64,000 nt of DNA from Mesorhizobium sp. WSM4311 (GTDB taxonomy: Bacteria > Pseudomonadota > Alphaproteobacteria > Rhizobiales > Rhizobiaceae). Each line of letters starts with the position of its first letter. The first letter of the stretch is position 1. The notes beneath the pieces are model-generated. The model was not told the origin of the DNA and did not search any database. It saw only the letters and a list, made by a program, of their open reading frames with translations. Below, one piece after another: positions 1 to 8,603 of this stretch. The translations under genes and the position numbers were made by a program. The stretch is from assembly GCF_002295115.1 (NCBI RefSeq), contig NZ_NSFV01000012.1, forward strand, positions 1 through 64,000, given 5' to 3'.

Positions 1-17
1 CCCCCGTATATCCCCGC

Positions 18-1085
18 ATGAACCTGATCTACGCCGCGTTCGCCTTCTTCTTTGCACTCGTCTTTGTCCTGATCGGCGTTACCCGCGTCGGCTCATGGCT
101 GATCGAACGCCGTGATCCCGCCATTGGCGAATTCGCTGATATAGGCGGCGCCCGCATCCACTATGTCCACATTCCCGCCCCCGCCAATGCGGAGTTGCCG
201 CCGATCGTCTTCATCCATGGCGCCAGCGCCAATCTCGGGGATCAGATGCTGCCGCTCAGGCCGCTGCTGGCGGGACGCGCCGAAATGCTGTTCTTCGACC
301 GGCCGGGTCACGGCTGGTCGGGACGCGGGCCCGGCAACAATGAGGATCCGTCGGCGCAGGCCAATACCCTCGCTGCCCTGATGGACCGCCTTGGCATCAG
401 GAAGGCAATCATCGTCGGCCATTCCTTCGGCGGCGTGGTGACGGCGGCTTTCGGCCGCGAGCATGCCGACAGGACGCTCGGCCTCGTCTTCCTGGCGCCG
501 GCGACCCATCCCTGGCCGGGCGGCGCGACATCCTGGTATTACGACCTGACCACCGTGTCGGTGATCGGCCGGCTCTTCTCCGAAACACTCACCTATCCGG
601 CCGGCACGTTTCAGATGGCCGATGCAACGACCTGCGTATTCTCGCCCAACAAGGTGCCGGACGACTATCTCGGCACGGCCGCGATCCCGCTGGTGTTGCG
701 GCCGTCGGCCTTTCGCGCCAACGCCACCGACGTCGCCGGCCTCTATCGCTATACGCTTGGCGCCGCACCGCACTACAAAGCGATCAGCGCGCCGACCGTG
801 GTCATTTCGGGCGACCGCGACAAGGTCGTCTATGCCCATATCCACTCCGTCGGCCTGGCGCGCGATATCCCGGGCGCCGAGCTCGTCTGGGTGCACAATC
901 TCGGCCACAAGCCGGACTGGATCGCCTCGGACCTCGTCGTCGGCGCGATCGAGAAGGTAGCCGGCAAGGATATCGATCTGGAAGCGATGGCCAGAACGGT
1001 CGAGGCACGAATTGCCGGCGATGCCTATGGTGTGGGCAAGTGCGCCGACATCAAGGAGCCCCGGGCCGAACTCGCACCGACCTGA
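18..1085 (+). CDS. Membrane-anchored alpha/beta-hydrolase fold protein
   Basis: The 355-residue protein starts with a hydrophobic segment (about residues 4-22), probably a membrane anchor, followed by an alpha/beta-hydrolase domain. Visible motifs are the oxyanion-region HGAS (about 67-70), the nucleophile elbow GHSFGG with Ser136, an acidic residue in SGDRD near 268 and a late His in NLGHKPDW near 300, so the Ser-Asp-His triad looks complete. The family hydrolyses esters, epoxides or similar bonds; the substrate cannot be read from sequence. The next gene begins two bases after this stop codon, so the two may be co-transcribed. Only 17 bases precede the start, so the promoter and any upstream partner are outside the window. 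Confidence 0.85.
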   Translation: MNLIYAAFAFFFALVFVLIGVTRVGSWLIERRDPAIGEFADIGGARIHYVHIPAPANAELPPIVFIHGASANLGDQMLPLRPLLAGRAEMLFFDRPGHGWSGRGPGNNEDPSAQANTLAALMDRLGIRKAIIVGHSFGGVVTAAFGREHADRTLGLVFLAPATHPWPGGATSWYYDLTTVSVIGRLFSETLTYPAGTFQMADATTCVFSPNKVPDDYLGTAAIPLVLRPSAFRANATDVAGLYRYTLGAAPHYKAISAPTVVISGDRDKVVYAHIHSVGLARDIPGAELVWVHNLGHKPDWIASDLVVGAIEKVAGKDIDLEAMARTVEARIAGDAYGVGKCADIKEPRAELAPT

Positions 1086-1086
1086 G

Positions 1087-1557
1087 ATGTATGTCCTCAA
1101 GCACGGCATCAAGAAAAACCCGGAAAGGCGATGGGCGCTGCCGGATCGCATCTTCTTCGGCTACGGCGCGTGCCACATTCTTGCAGGCACTTTCCTCGAG
1201 CATCCCCCGCTTGCAGGATTTCATGCCGAGCGGATCATCCCGGCCGAGGGCTTTTCGGGAAACCATATTTATGTGACGAACGGCATCATCGCATTCGATT
1301 ACCACGGCTACTCCAGCCGCGAGCGCCTCCTGGAGCACCATCGCAGGGGCTGGTCCTCCCACAGGACCGGTTGGCACTGCACGATCGAGAAGGTCGATTT
1401 CGACCTGCTCGACACAACAGAATTGAACCGGCGAAAGATGCTGGGCCCGGATCAGTATCTGTATGACGCAGGTCTCCGTGCGCGTCGGTTTCTCCAGCGC
1501 ATGGACCACGCGGAGGCTGCCGCAAAAGCGCTTGGGATCGCAACGGCTGGAGGCTAG
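1087..1557 (+). CDS. Conserved hypothetical protein, 156 aa
   Basis: I do not recognise a family. The frame is open further upstream, but the ATG at 1087, just after the hydrolase stop, gives a compact protein beginning MYVLKHGIKKNPERRW and avoids overlap. It is soluble, with no signal peptide or membrane segment, and is rich in aromatic residues and His (GYGACHIL, HHRRGWSSHRTGWHC). The body has alternating hydrophobic and charged stretches and ends in a basic amphipathic helix. Codon use resembles its neighbours. It is probably translated together with the upstream hydrolase. No function is proposed. Confidence 0.6.
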   Translation: MYVLKHGIKKNPERRWALPDRIFFGYGACHILAGTFLEHPPLAGFHAERIIPAEGFSGNHIYVTNGIIAFDYHGYSSRERLLEHHRRGWSSHRTGWHCTIEKVDFDLLDTTELNRRKMLGPDQYLYDAGLRARRFLQRMDHAEAAAKALGIATAGG

Positions 1558-1646
1558 ATGAAGGCGGAGATCATTGTCCCGCGCCTTTGCTGTATCCCAG
1601 CCACGGCGAGCCGCACGAAACCGCGCGATACGCTTCAGTCACGAAA

Positions 1647-3089
1647 TCAGCTGCCGCGGCCGCCCTGCGCTTCCGAGCCGACATAGGCGATGCGCAGCAT
1701 GTTGGTCGAGCCGGGCGTCCTCAGCGGCACGCCAGCGGTGATGATGACGCGGTCGCCCGGCTTGCCGAACTCTTCTTCCAGCGCAATGCGGCAGGCGCGG
1801 TTGACCATGTCGTCGAGATCGGTGGCATCGGGCGAGACGACGCAGTGCGTGCCCCACAGAAGCGACAGCCGCCGCGCGGTGTTGAGGATCGGCGACAGTG
1901 CGATGATCGGCACTTGTGGCCGTTCGCGCGCGGCGCGCAGCCCGGTGGTGCCGGATGCCGTGTAAGTGATGATCGCCGACAGTTTCAGCGTCTCGGCGAT
2001 CTCGCGGGCAGCCAGCGAGATGGCGTCGGCGCCGGTCGCTTCCGGCTCGGAGCGCTGGGCGTTGATGATGCCGGCATAGGTCGGGTCCGTTTCGACCTTG
2101 GTGGCGATGCGGTTCATCATCGCCACCGCTTCGACGGGATAGGCACCCGCCGCCGATTCCGCCGACAGCATGATGGCGTCGGCGCCCTCGAACACGGCGG
2201 TCGAAACGTCGGAGACTTCGGCGCGGGTCGGTACCGGTGCGGTGATCATCGATTCCAGCATCTGCGTGGCGACCACCACCGGCTTGCCGGCGCGCCGCGC
2301 GGCGCGCGTGATCTGCTTCTGGATGCCGGGAACGGCTTCCAGCGGCATCTCGACGCCGAGATCGCCGCGCGCGACCATCAGCGCGTCGGACAGTTCGATG
2401 ATCTCGGCCAGCCGGGCGACGGCCTGCGGCTTTTCGATCTTGGCCATGATCAGCGCGCGGCCGCGCGCGATCTTGCGCGCTTCGGCCAGATCCTCGGGCC
2501 GCTGCACGAAGGACAGCGCGATCCAGTCGACACCCGTGGCGAGCACCGCGTCGAGGTCCTTGCGGTCCTTCTCGGTCAGCGCGCCGACCGGCAGGTCGGT
2601 ATCGGGCAGGCTGACGCCCTTCTTGTCGGAAATCGTGGTGCCGGCGACGACCGTGCAGGCGATCGACTTGCCGTCGCTCTTCACCGCTTTCAGCTCGAGC
2701 TTGCCGTCGTCGATCAAAAGACGGTGACCGGGCTCGACCGAGCTCAGGATCTCCGGATGCGGCAGATAGACCCTGGTCGAGGTGCCGGGCTCGGGATTGT
2801 CGTCGAGCGTGAAGGTCTGGCCTGGCGTCAGCACTTCCTTGCCATTGGCGAACTTGCCGACGCGCAGCTTGGGCCCTTGCAGGTCGGCGAGGATGCCGAT
2901 CGGCCGGCCGACCTTTTCCTCGACGGCGCGGATGCGGCCGACCAGCGTGCGCATCAGTTCGTGGTCGGTATGGCTCATATTGATGCGGAACACGTCGGCG
3001 CCCGCTTCGAACAATTTCTGCAGCATCTCCTCGGAGGAGGATGCCGGACCGATTGTGGCTAGGATCTTGACCTTGCGGCTGCGTCTCAT
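1647..3089 (-). CDS. pyk: Pyruvate kinase
   Basis: Catalyses the last step of glycolysis, phosphoenolpyruvate plus ADP to pyruvate plus ATP. The 480-residue length is normal. Signature stretches run in order: TIGPAS (12-17), FRINMSH (34-40), DLQGPKLR (69-76), the catalytic MAKIEK segment with Lys217 and Glu219, and the Mg-binding MVARGDLG (238-245), followed by the C-terminal domain. The start overlaps the stop of the upstream DUF1036 gene by four bases (ATGA), so the two are translationally coupled. It converges on the unknown gene ending at 1557. No clear terminator is visible between them. Confidence 0.97.
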   Translation of the reverse strand: MRRSRKVKILATIGPASSSEEMLQKLFEAGADVFRINMSHTDHELMRTLVGRIRAVEEKVGRPIGILADLQGPKLRVGKFANGKEVLTPGQTFTLDDNPEPGTSTRVYLPHPEILSSVEPGHRLLIDDGKLELKAVKSDGKSIACTVVAGTTISDKKGVSLPDTDLPVGALTEKDRKDLDAVLATGVDWIALSFVQRPEDLAEARKIARGRALIMAKIEKPQAVARLAEIIELSDALMVARGDLGVEMPLEAVPGIQKQITRAARRAGKPVVVATQMLESMITAPVPTRAEVSDVSTAVFEGADAIMLSAESAAGAYPVEAVAMMNRIATKVETDPTYAGIINAQRSEPEATGADAISLAAREIAETLKLSAIITYTASGTTGLRAARERPQVPIIALSPILNTARRLSLLWGTHCVVSPDATDLDDMVNRACRIALEEEFGKPGDRVIITAGVPLRTPGSTNMLRIAYVGSEAQGGRGS

Positions 3090-3640
3090 TGACTATTGGT
3101 TCCCGGGGCGGCTGGTGCGCCTCCCGTTGCGGGTTCATCGGTCAGCTGGACCATCCAGCTTGCCTGTTCGCCCGTGTCATATTCCTGGAATCCGGCGCGC
3201 TGGAAGCCTCGGGCCACGCAGTCGTTTACACCGGCGATCTTGAACTCCTTTTCAGCCACGCACATGTTGATCGGGCCGTCCCAGCGTCCACCGCGCTCGG
3301 CGTCTTCTGCATAAAGATAGTAAAACCTTGATGACAGCGGCCCTTCGATCAACGTCTTGCAGCTCGATCCTTCAATGTGCCACCAGCCTTCCGTGATCCA
3401 GCCGGCCTTGGCACGATAGCCGATGCCGACGCCGACCAGGTTCTGCGTGGCGTTGCAGACGCGGAAATCGGCGCGCGCCGGCGAGGCCATGACCATCGCC
3501 GACAAGCCAACGGCCACGGTCAGGAGCGGCATGGCAAAGGCAGAGCGCATGCGCTGCCTGCCGGCGGAACCCATCCGAAAACCCCTCAAGAACCACATCA
3601 GCATCTCTCTGCGCCCCTTTTCGGAAAAGTCCGGGCGCAT
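3086..3640 (-). CDS. DUF1036 family secreted protein
   Basis: This small exported protein has an N-terminal hydrophobic stretch (around MPLLTVAVGLSAMVMA) ending at a likely signal-peptidase site ASPARA-DF, then a DUF1036-type domain with the typical start DFRVCNAT and several Cys, Trp and Tyr residues (GWWHIEGSSC, FYYLYAE). The biochemical role of the family is unknown. The N-terminus before the signal segment is unusually long, so the true start may be an internal ATG, for example at 3604, rather than 3640. The stop overlaps the pyk start, a pairing common in rhizobial genomes as far as I recall. The C-terminal tail is Pro/Ala rich. Confidence 0.8.
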   Translation of the reverse strand: MRPDFSEKGRREMLMWFLRGFRMGSAGRQRMRSAFAMPLLTVAVGLSAMVMASPARADFRVCNATQNLVGVGIGYRAKAGWITEGWWHIEGSSCKTLIEGPLSSRFYYLYAEDAERGGRWDGPINMCVAEKEFKIAGVNDCVARGFQRAGFQEYDTGEQASWMVQLTDEPATGGAPAAPGTNSQ

Positions 3641-3820
3641 GTCAACGCGCCGTTTTGATCAATTCCAATCGATTTAGGAAGGCTCCCGGCGCGCTATCCG
3701 TCGCCCTTTGCCAGATTTCCCGATAAACCTTGGCCAAACAACGGCATTGCGCACGCGTCGTCTTCGTGGAATGACGATAGCACCCTCCCCGGAAGCCAGC
3801 GAACAGACCATTTCCCGCCA

Positions 3821-4618
3821 ATGACCCGATCCACAGTTTTCGCGCCTTTCGACGTTGTCGAGGGCGACCGCAAGCGAGGCATCGTGCTTCTGGCCGATCA
3901 TGCCCGCCGCGACCTGCCCGACGAGTATGGCAGCCTCGGTCTGCCCGCGGCGGAATTCGATCGGCACATCGCCTATGACATTGGCGTCGAAGCGGTGACG
4001 CGCGAGCTCGCCGGCCTGCTCGACGTGCCGGCGGTCCTCGCCAATTTTTCGCGGCTCTTGATCGATCCCAATCGCGGCGAGGACGATCCGACGCTCATCC
4101 GCCAGCTCTATGACGGCACGGTGGTGCCGGGAAACTATCCCATCGCGCCGCAAGAGCGCGAGAGGCGGCTCGACCGCTTCTACCGGCCCTACCACGACGC
4201 CGTCGGCGCGGTGATCGCCTCGGTCGCGCAGGCTTCCGGCCGGGCGCCCTTCATCTTCTCGGTGCATTCCTTCACGCCGGTGATGCAGGGCAGGCAACGG
4301 CCCTGGCATGTCGGCATCCTATGGGATCGGGACGACCGGGTGGCGCGGCCGCTGATCGATATGCTGGCGCAGGACAAGAACCTGATCGTCGGCGACAATG
4401 AGCCCTATGACGGCGCGCTGCGTGGCGACACCATGTTCAGGCATGCCATCGTCAACGGCTATGCGCACGCGCTGATCGAAATCCGCCAGGACCTGATAGC
4501 GGACCAGAAAGGCGCGCTTGCCTGGGCCGAGCGCCTGGCGCCGATCGTTGACGCGATAGACCGCCGTCCCGATATACATGCGGTAAAGATATTCGGCTCG
4601 CGCACCGGGCCGTTATGA
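3821..4618 (+). CDS. N-formylglutamate amidohydrolase family protein
   Basis: This 265-residue protein belongs to the N-formylglutamate amidohydrolase (HutG-type FGase) family, which releases formate from N-formyl-L-glutamate in histidine degradation. Family-like stretches include LLADHARRDLPDEY near the N-terminus, the conserved FSVHSFTPVMQG region and GDNEPYDG. No other hut gene is nearby, so the true substrate is uncertain; members are often annotated this way without assay. Its stop (TGA at 4616-4618) lies directly before the DUF1244 gene, whose ribosome-binding site it almost touches, indicating a two-gene operon. The start ATG at 3821 follows 180 bases without a gene. Confidence 0.88.
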   Translation: MTRSTVFAPFDVVEGDRKRGIVLLADHARRDLPDEYGSLGLPAAEFDRHIAYDIGVEAVTRELAGLLDVPAVLANFSRLLIDPNRGEDDPTLIRQLYDGTVVPGNYPIAPQERERRLDRFYRPYHDAVGAVIASVAQASGRAPFIFSVHSFTPVMQGRQRPWHVGILWDRDDRVARPLIDMLAQDKNLIVGDNEPYDGALRGDTMFRHAIVNGYAHALIEIRQDLIADQKGALAWAERLAPIVDAIDRRPDIHAVKIFGSRTGPL

Positions 4619-4629
4619 CGGAGGTTCCG

Positions 4630-4938
4630 ATGACCGAACTCAGCGACGAGCAGAAGCGTGATTTCGAAGCCGCCGCCTTTCGCCGGCTGGTCGAGCACCT
4701 CAGGGAACGCAGCGACGTCCAGAACATCGACCTGATGAACCTCGCCGGCTTCTGTCGCAACTGCCTGTCGAACTGGTATCGCGAGGCGGCCGATGCCGAG
4801 GGCGTCGACCTCTCCAAGGATCAGTCGCGCGAGATCGTCTACGGCATGCCCTATGCCGAATGGCAGGCTCTCAACCAGACCGAAGCATCGGACGCCAAGA
4901 AGGCTGAATTCGAGGCCAGGCGGCCGAAAGATCACTGA
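4630..4938 (+). CDS. DUF1244 domain protein
   Basis: A compact protein of about 102 residues matching the DUF1244 family by its central motif FCRNCLSNWY and the downstream pattern DLSKDQSREIVYGMPYAEW. The close CxxC pair suggests a metal or structural site; no enzymatic role is known to me. An ATG at 4615 overlaps the upstream stop, but GGAGG at 4620-4624 is ideally placed five bases before the ATG at 4630, so I choose 4630. It forms an operon with the amidohydrolase gene. No terminator is evident after it. Confidence 0.9.
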   Translation: MTELSDEQKRDFEAAAFRRLVEHLRERSDVQNIDLMNLAGFCRNCLSNWYREAADAEGVDLSKDQSREIVYGMPYAEWQALNQTEASDAKKAEFEARRPKDH

Positions 4939-5138
4939 AGACGGCGAGCGGCCTCCGGCTAAGGTATCTGCGAAGGGAGAGGCGTTTTTCGCTAATCTCC
5001 GACGTACGGAAGTTCGCCAAGAACGATGTCGGTTCCATTTCGGCCTTTGGTCCAAACGCTTCCTCCAACCCGGTGCTTGACTGAAAATTGAATCGATCTA
5101 ATTTGCCGCGCAAAGCCATTTTCTGACCGGATTCGCCT

Positions 5139-6314
5139 ATGAACGCGTCGAACGCCATGCAGACTGCCATTCGCGGGCGATGGGCCGTAGCGGCCATTTT
5201 CCTTGCCAATGGCTTCCTGACCGGCAGCTGGGCGCCGCAGATTCCGGTGTTCCTGACCCGGCTCGACATTTCGAAATTCACGCTTGGCCTGCTGATCCTT
5301 TTGTTCGGCGCCGGCGCGGTCGCCGCCATGACCTGGTGCGGCCACCTGATCTCGAAACATGGCTCGCGCACCGTTCTGCGCTGGTTCGGTCTTTGCGGCA
5401 GCCTCGGCCTGCTGGTCGTGGCGCTGGCGCCCAACGTGCCGCTGGCGGCCATCGCCATGTTCATCTTCGGCGGGTCGATCGGCGGCATGGACGTCGCCAT
5501 GAACGCCAATGCGGTGGTGGTGGAGCGAAAGATGTCCCGCGCCATCATGTCCTCCTCGCACGGCTTCTGGAGCCTCGGTGGTTTCGCCGGCGGCGGCCTC
5601 GGCGGCTTTGCCATCCAGCACTATGGCGACCTCGCCCATGCCGCGGCCGTGACCGTGCTTGCCTTCGCGGCGATCGCGATGGCGGTCGGTTATCTCGTCG
5701 CCGAGGACAGGCCACAGGCGGCCGGGCATCACAAGTTCACGCTGCCGGCAAACCCGCTGGTATACCTGATCGGCCTGATGGCTCTGCTGACGATGATCTC
5801 CGAGGGCGCGGTGCTCGATTGGGCGGCGCTGTATCTGCGACAAGAACTCGGCGCCGACCTTGCCGTCGCCGGTCTTGCCTATGCCGCCTTTTCCGGCGTC
5901 ATGGCGATCATGCGCTTCTTCGGTGATGGCGTGCGCAACCGCTTCGGCGCGGTGACGACGCTGCGCGGCTCGGCGGTCGTCGCCGCCGCGGGCATGCTGG
6001 TCGCCGGCCTGTCGCCCTCGCCCTGGCTCGCCATCGCGGCCTTTGCGCTGTGCGGCTTCGGCATCGCCAACTTGGTGCCGATCATCTTTTCGGCCGGCGG
6101 CAACCAGGAAGGCATGTCATCGGGCACCGGCATGAGCGTCGTCACCACCATGGGCTATTCCGGCATTCTGGTGGCGCCGTCGGCGATCGGCTTCGTCGCC
6201 GAGCATTCCAGTTTCGGACCGATCTTCATCGCCATGTCGGTGCTGCTGATCGTCGTCCTGCTGATGGCGGGCCTCGCCCACCGCGCCGAATTCGCCCCAG
6301 CGCCCGCCGAATAG
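5139..6314 (+). CDS. Major facilitator superfamily transporter
   Basis: A 391-residue polytopic membrane protein with the spacing of about 12 hydrophobic helices and glycine-rich helices typical of the major facilitator superfamily (for example MFIFGGSIGGMDVAMNANAVVVE). It resembles the small MFS group that includes YbjJ-like permeases, but the substrate is not predictable. The 3' end overlaps the end of the convergent LysR gene by 160 bases, so the last 52 codons of that regulator are antisense to this gene. About 200 gene-free bases precede it, without an obvious promoter. Confidence 0.9.
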   Translation: MNASNAMQTAIRGRWAVAAIFLANGFLTGSWAPQIPVFLTRLDISKFTLGLLILLFGAGAVAAMTWCGHLISKHGSRTVLRWFGLCGSLGLLVVALAPNVPLAAIAMFIFGGSIGGMDVAMNANAVVVERKMSRAIMSSSHGFWSLGGFAGGGLGGFAIQHYGDLAHAAAVTVLAFAAIAMAVGYLVAEDRPQAAGHHKFTLPANPLVYLIGLMALLTMISEGAVLDWAALYLRQELGADLAVAGLAYAAFSGVMAIMRFFGDGVRNRFGAVTTLRGSAVVAAAGMLVAGLSPSPWLAIAAFALCGFGIANLVPIIFSAGGNQEGMSSGTGMSVVTTMGYSGILVAPSAIGFVAEHSSFGPIFIAMSVLLIVVLLMAGLAHRAEFAPAPAE

Positions 6315-7186
6315 CGCTTCAACTCCTCGTGGAGAAAATCCGCCACGCGGCGGATGCGCACGCTGCTGCGCACATCGCGATGCATGGCCAGCCATACCGG
6401 CAGGCTTGGCAGCGGCAGGCCGGGCAGCACCTTCTCCACCAGCGGATCGCGATCGGCCAGCGGCTCCTGACCGAGGCCAATGCCGTTTCCCGTCCGCACC
6501 GCCTCCCACAGGACCATCTGGTTGTCGGCCCTGAAGCGGAAACTGCTTCGGGTGACCGGGAGGCCGAATTGCGTAAAGCCCCGGATCATCTCCTCGCTGC
6601 GGTCGAAGCCGATCAAGGGATGATCGGTAAGGTCGGCCGGCCCGAGCGGGCGGCCGCGCCGGTCGAGATAGGAAATGGCCGCACAGGCGCAGAGCGGGAT
6701 GTCACAGACCTTGCGCGCCACCAGTTCGTTCTGCGACGGCTTGACCATGCGGATGGCGATGTCGGCGTCCCGGCGCAGCAGGTTCTCGACCTGGTTCGAG
6801 GCAACGATCTCGACCTCGATTCCGGGTTCCTCGATGCCGAGCCGTGCGGTCATCTCGGGCAGCACATAGGCCGCCACCACTTCGCTGGCGGCGATGCGCA
6901 CCGTGCCTTCGATTGCCTCGACCGAACCCAGCGCCAGGCGTGAAAACGCGCTCGCCTGTTCGCTGACCGCCTTGCCGCGCTCGAACAGCGTAGCGCCGGC
7001 TTCCGTCAGCGCGTAGCCGCGCCGCCCGCGCCGGAACAGCGTCACACCGAGCGCCTGTTCCAACTCGCCGATGTGGCGGCCAAGCGTCGGCTGGCTGGCC
7101 GACAGCTTGCGCGCGGCGGCCGACAGGCTGCCGGTTTCCGCGACCGTGACGAAGCTCTTGATCAGGTTCCAGTCGATGTCAGCCAT
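6155..7186 (-). CDS. LysR-family transcriptional regulator
   Basis: The N-terminus carries the LysR winged helix-turn-helix (FVTVAETGSLSAAARKLSASQPTLGRHIGELEQALGV is split here as FVTVAETGSLSAAARKL / SASQPTLGRHIGELE), followed by the periplasmic-binding-like effector domain. LysR proteins are usually near 300 residues; this one has 343 because the frame runs on after HEELKR through about 40 low-similarity residues that are antisense to the MFS gene, suggesting loss of an earlier stop. The gene is divergent from the NAD(P)-binding epimerase gene at 7302, its most likely target. A palindrome ATGAAT-N11-ATTCAT sits immediately upstream of the start. Confidence 0.92.
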   Translation of the reverse strand: MADIDWNLIKSFVTVAETGSLSAAARKLSASQPTLGRHIGELEQALGVTLFRRGRRGYALTEAGATLFERGKAVSEQASAFSRLALGSVEAIEGTVRIAASEVVAAYVLPEMTARLGIEEPGIEVEIVASNQVENLLRRDADIAIRMVKPSQNELVARKVCDIPLCACAAISYLDRRGRPLGPADLTDHPLIGFDRSEEMIRGFTQFGLPVTRSSFRFRADNQMVLWEAVRTGNGIGLGQEPLADRDPLVEKVLPGLPLPSLPVWLAMHRDVRSSVRIRRVADFLHEELKRYSAGAGANSARWARPAISRTTISSTDMAMKIGPKLECSATKPIADGATRMPE

Positions 7187-7192
7187 TCAAGA

Positions 7193-7215
7193 ATGAATAT
7201 CAGAACTGCATTCAT
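7193..7215. promoter_or_regulatory. Candidate LysR operator (ATGAAT-N11-ATTCAT)
   Basis: A perfect inverted repeat with six-base arms and an 11-base spacer lies between the divergent LysR and epimerase genes, seven bases upstream of the lysR start codon. The T-N11-A geometry fits LysR-type boxes. Further ATTCA copies follow at about 7229-7235. Binding by this LysR protein is an inference from position. Confidence 0.5.
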
Positions 7216-7301
7216 GGTCAATTTCAATTCATCGATGAGGCAATCATATTCGCCCTGCAAACACCGATACGGACTGCAACCACCAACCAAGGAGAATTCA
7301 A

Positions 7302-8252
7302 ATGACCAAGATCGCAATTCTCGGCGCCAATGGCCGGCTCGGCCGCGTGGTTGCCAAGGCCTTCATCGACGCCGGCTTCGACGTCCGCACCGTCACCCGC
7401 ACCGGCAAGGTGCCGGCCGAAGGCGCCACGGCGGTTGCCGGCGATGCGCTGGACCGTCAATCGCTGATCCGCGCCACCGAAGGCGTCGATATCATCTTCA
7501 ACGGCCTCAACCCGATCTACACCGATTGGGGCAAATGCCTGCCGATGGCCGAGAACGTCATGGCCGCCTGCCATGCCAACAACGCGCTGCATCTGTTCCC
7601 CGGCACCGTCTATAATTACGGCTCGCCCATGCCGGCGGTGATCACGGAAGACACGCCGTTCCATCCGACGACCGAGAAGGGCCGCATCCGCTGCGCCATG
7701 GAGGAGCTGTTCCGCCGCGAGGCAGAGGCCGGCCGGGTCCGCACCATTCTGCTGCGCGCCGGCGACTTCTTCGGCGGCACCGGCAGCGGCTCCTGGTTCG
7801 ACCTGGTCGTCGCCGCCAAGATCAGCAAGGGCGTCTACACCGCGCCCGGCCCGGCCGACCTCGTGCATGAATGGGCGTATCTGCCGGACTTCGCCGTGGG
7901 CTTCGTCGCACTGGCCAAGAATCTCGACAAGCTCGGCTCCTATGAGGCGCTGAACTTTCCAGGCCATGCCGTCACCGATGTCGAGATCAAGGCCGCTGCG
8001 GAGAAGGCGCTTGGCCGACCGCTCAAGATGACCTCGATGCCCTGGTGGGTGCTGCGCGCCGGCGGCCCGTTCGTGGCGATGTGGCGCGAGATCGTCTCGA
8101 TGTCCTATCTGCGCTTCGAGCCGCACCGTCTGGCCTCGACCCGGCTGCAGGGCATCATCGGCGAAATCCCGCACACGCCGCTCGATCAGGCCGTCGCCCA
8201 AGCCCTCGAGGACATCGGCATCGCCACCGTGAAGGCCACGAAAGCCGCCTAA
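7302..8252 (+). CDS. NAD(P)-binding epimerase/dehydratase-like protein
   Basis: A 316-residue extended-SDR/NmrA-like protein. The dinucleotide-binding glycine motif is GANGRLG (about residues 8-14) in a beta-alpha-beta start (KIAILGANGRLGRVVAKAF), and later stretches NGLNPIYTDWGKC and FPGTVYNYG match atypical epimerases in which a YxxxK-like site is not obvious. The reaction is unknown. It is divergent from the LysR gene and preceded by an AAGGAGAATTC-type ribosome-binding site, so LysR control is likely. A neighbouring DUF3309 gene lies downstream on the other strand. Confidence 0.85.
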   Translation: MTKIAILGANGRLGRVVAKAFIDAGFDVRTVTRTGKVPAEGATAVAGDALDRQSLIRATEGVDIIFNGLNPIYTDWGKCLPMAENVMAACHANNALHLFPGTVYNYGSPMPAVITEDTPFHPTTEKGRIRCAMEELFRREAEAGRVRTILLRAGDFFGGTGSGSWFDLVVAAKISKGVYTAPGPADLVHEWAYLPDFAVGFVALAKNLDKLGSYEALNFPGHAVTDVEIKAAAEKALGRPLKMTSMPWWVLRAGGPFVAMWREIVSMSYLRFEPHRLASTRLQGIIGEIPHTPLDQAVAQALEDIGIATVKATKAA

Positions 8253-8322
8253 ATTGAGCCGGCGGGCCATACCCGCCCCTCTTCTTCACACCGAAAGCCT
8301 CCTCACGGACAGCAAAGGCGGC

Positions 8323-8481
8323 TCAGAGCCGCCCCATCAGCAGCAGCACCAGAACCACCACCAGCACCACACCGACGATGCCAGAGGGTCCGTAACCCCA
8401 GGAGCGTGAATGCGGCCATGCCGGCACTGCGCCGATCAGGACAAGGATCAGGATGACGATGACAAGGGTGCTGATCGGCAT
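8323..8481 (-). CDS. DUF3309 family small membrane protein, 52 aa
   Basis: The 52-residue protein MPISTLVIVILILVLIGAVP... consists of two hydrophobic stretches (about residues 4-20 and 35-50) around a conserved loop AWPHSRSWGYGPSG, which is the hallmark of DUF3309 proteins widespread in alpha- and betaproteobacteria. Function is unknown; the family is thought to be a small inner-membrane protein. The start ATG at 8479-8481 is preceded by a GGGGAA sequence. The gene is too short for many gene finders. It lies between the epimerase gene and the RND efflux terminator. Confidence 0.85.
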   Translation of the reverse strand: MPISTLVIVILILVLIGAVPAWPHSRSWGYGPSGIVGVVLVVVLVLLLMGRL

Positions 8482-8549
8482 GGGAAATTCCCCGCATTGA
8501 GTTCGCTCGAGGACGATGTCTTCGCATCCCCCCACAGGGGAACAATGCA

Positions 8550-8580
8550 AAAGGCCGCCCGGTTGTTCCGGGCGGCCTTT
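8550..8580 (-). terminator. Rho-independent terminator after the RND permease gene
   Basis: A perfect 13-base-pair stem (AAAGGCCGCCCGG and its complement) with a five-base loop lies 24 bases past the permease stop codon. Read on the minus strand it ends in a short T run (TTTT). Confidence 0.8.
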
Positions 8581-8603
8581 GCCGTTCAGATTGGGAAGCG
8601 TGC

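Noticed and set aside
1587..3062. A 491-codon open frame antisense to pyruvate kinase
   Set aside because: It is a frame shadow of a GC-rich gene: Asp/Arg/Gly-rich with no domain, while the opposite strand has a full pyruvate kinase.
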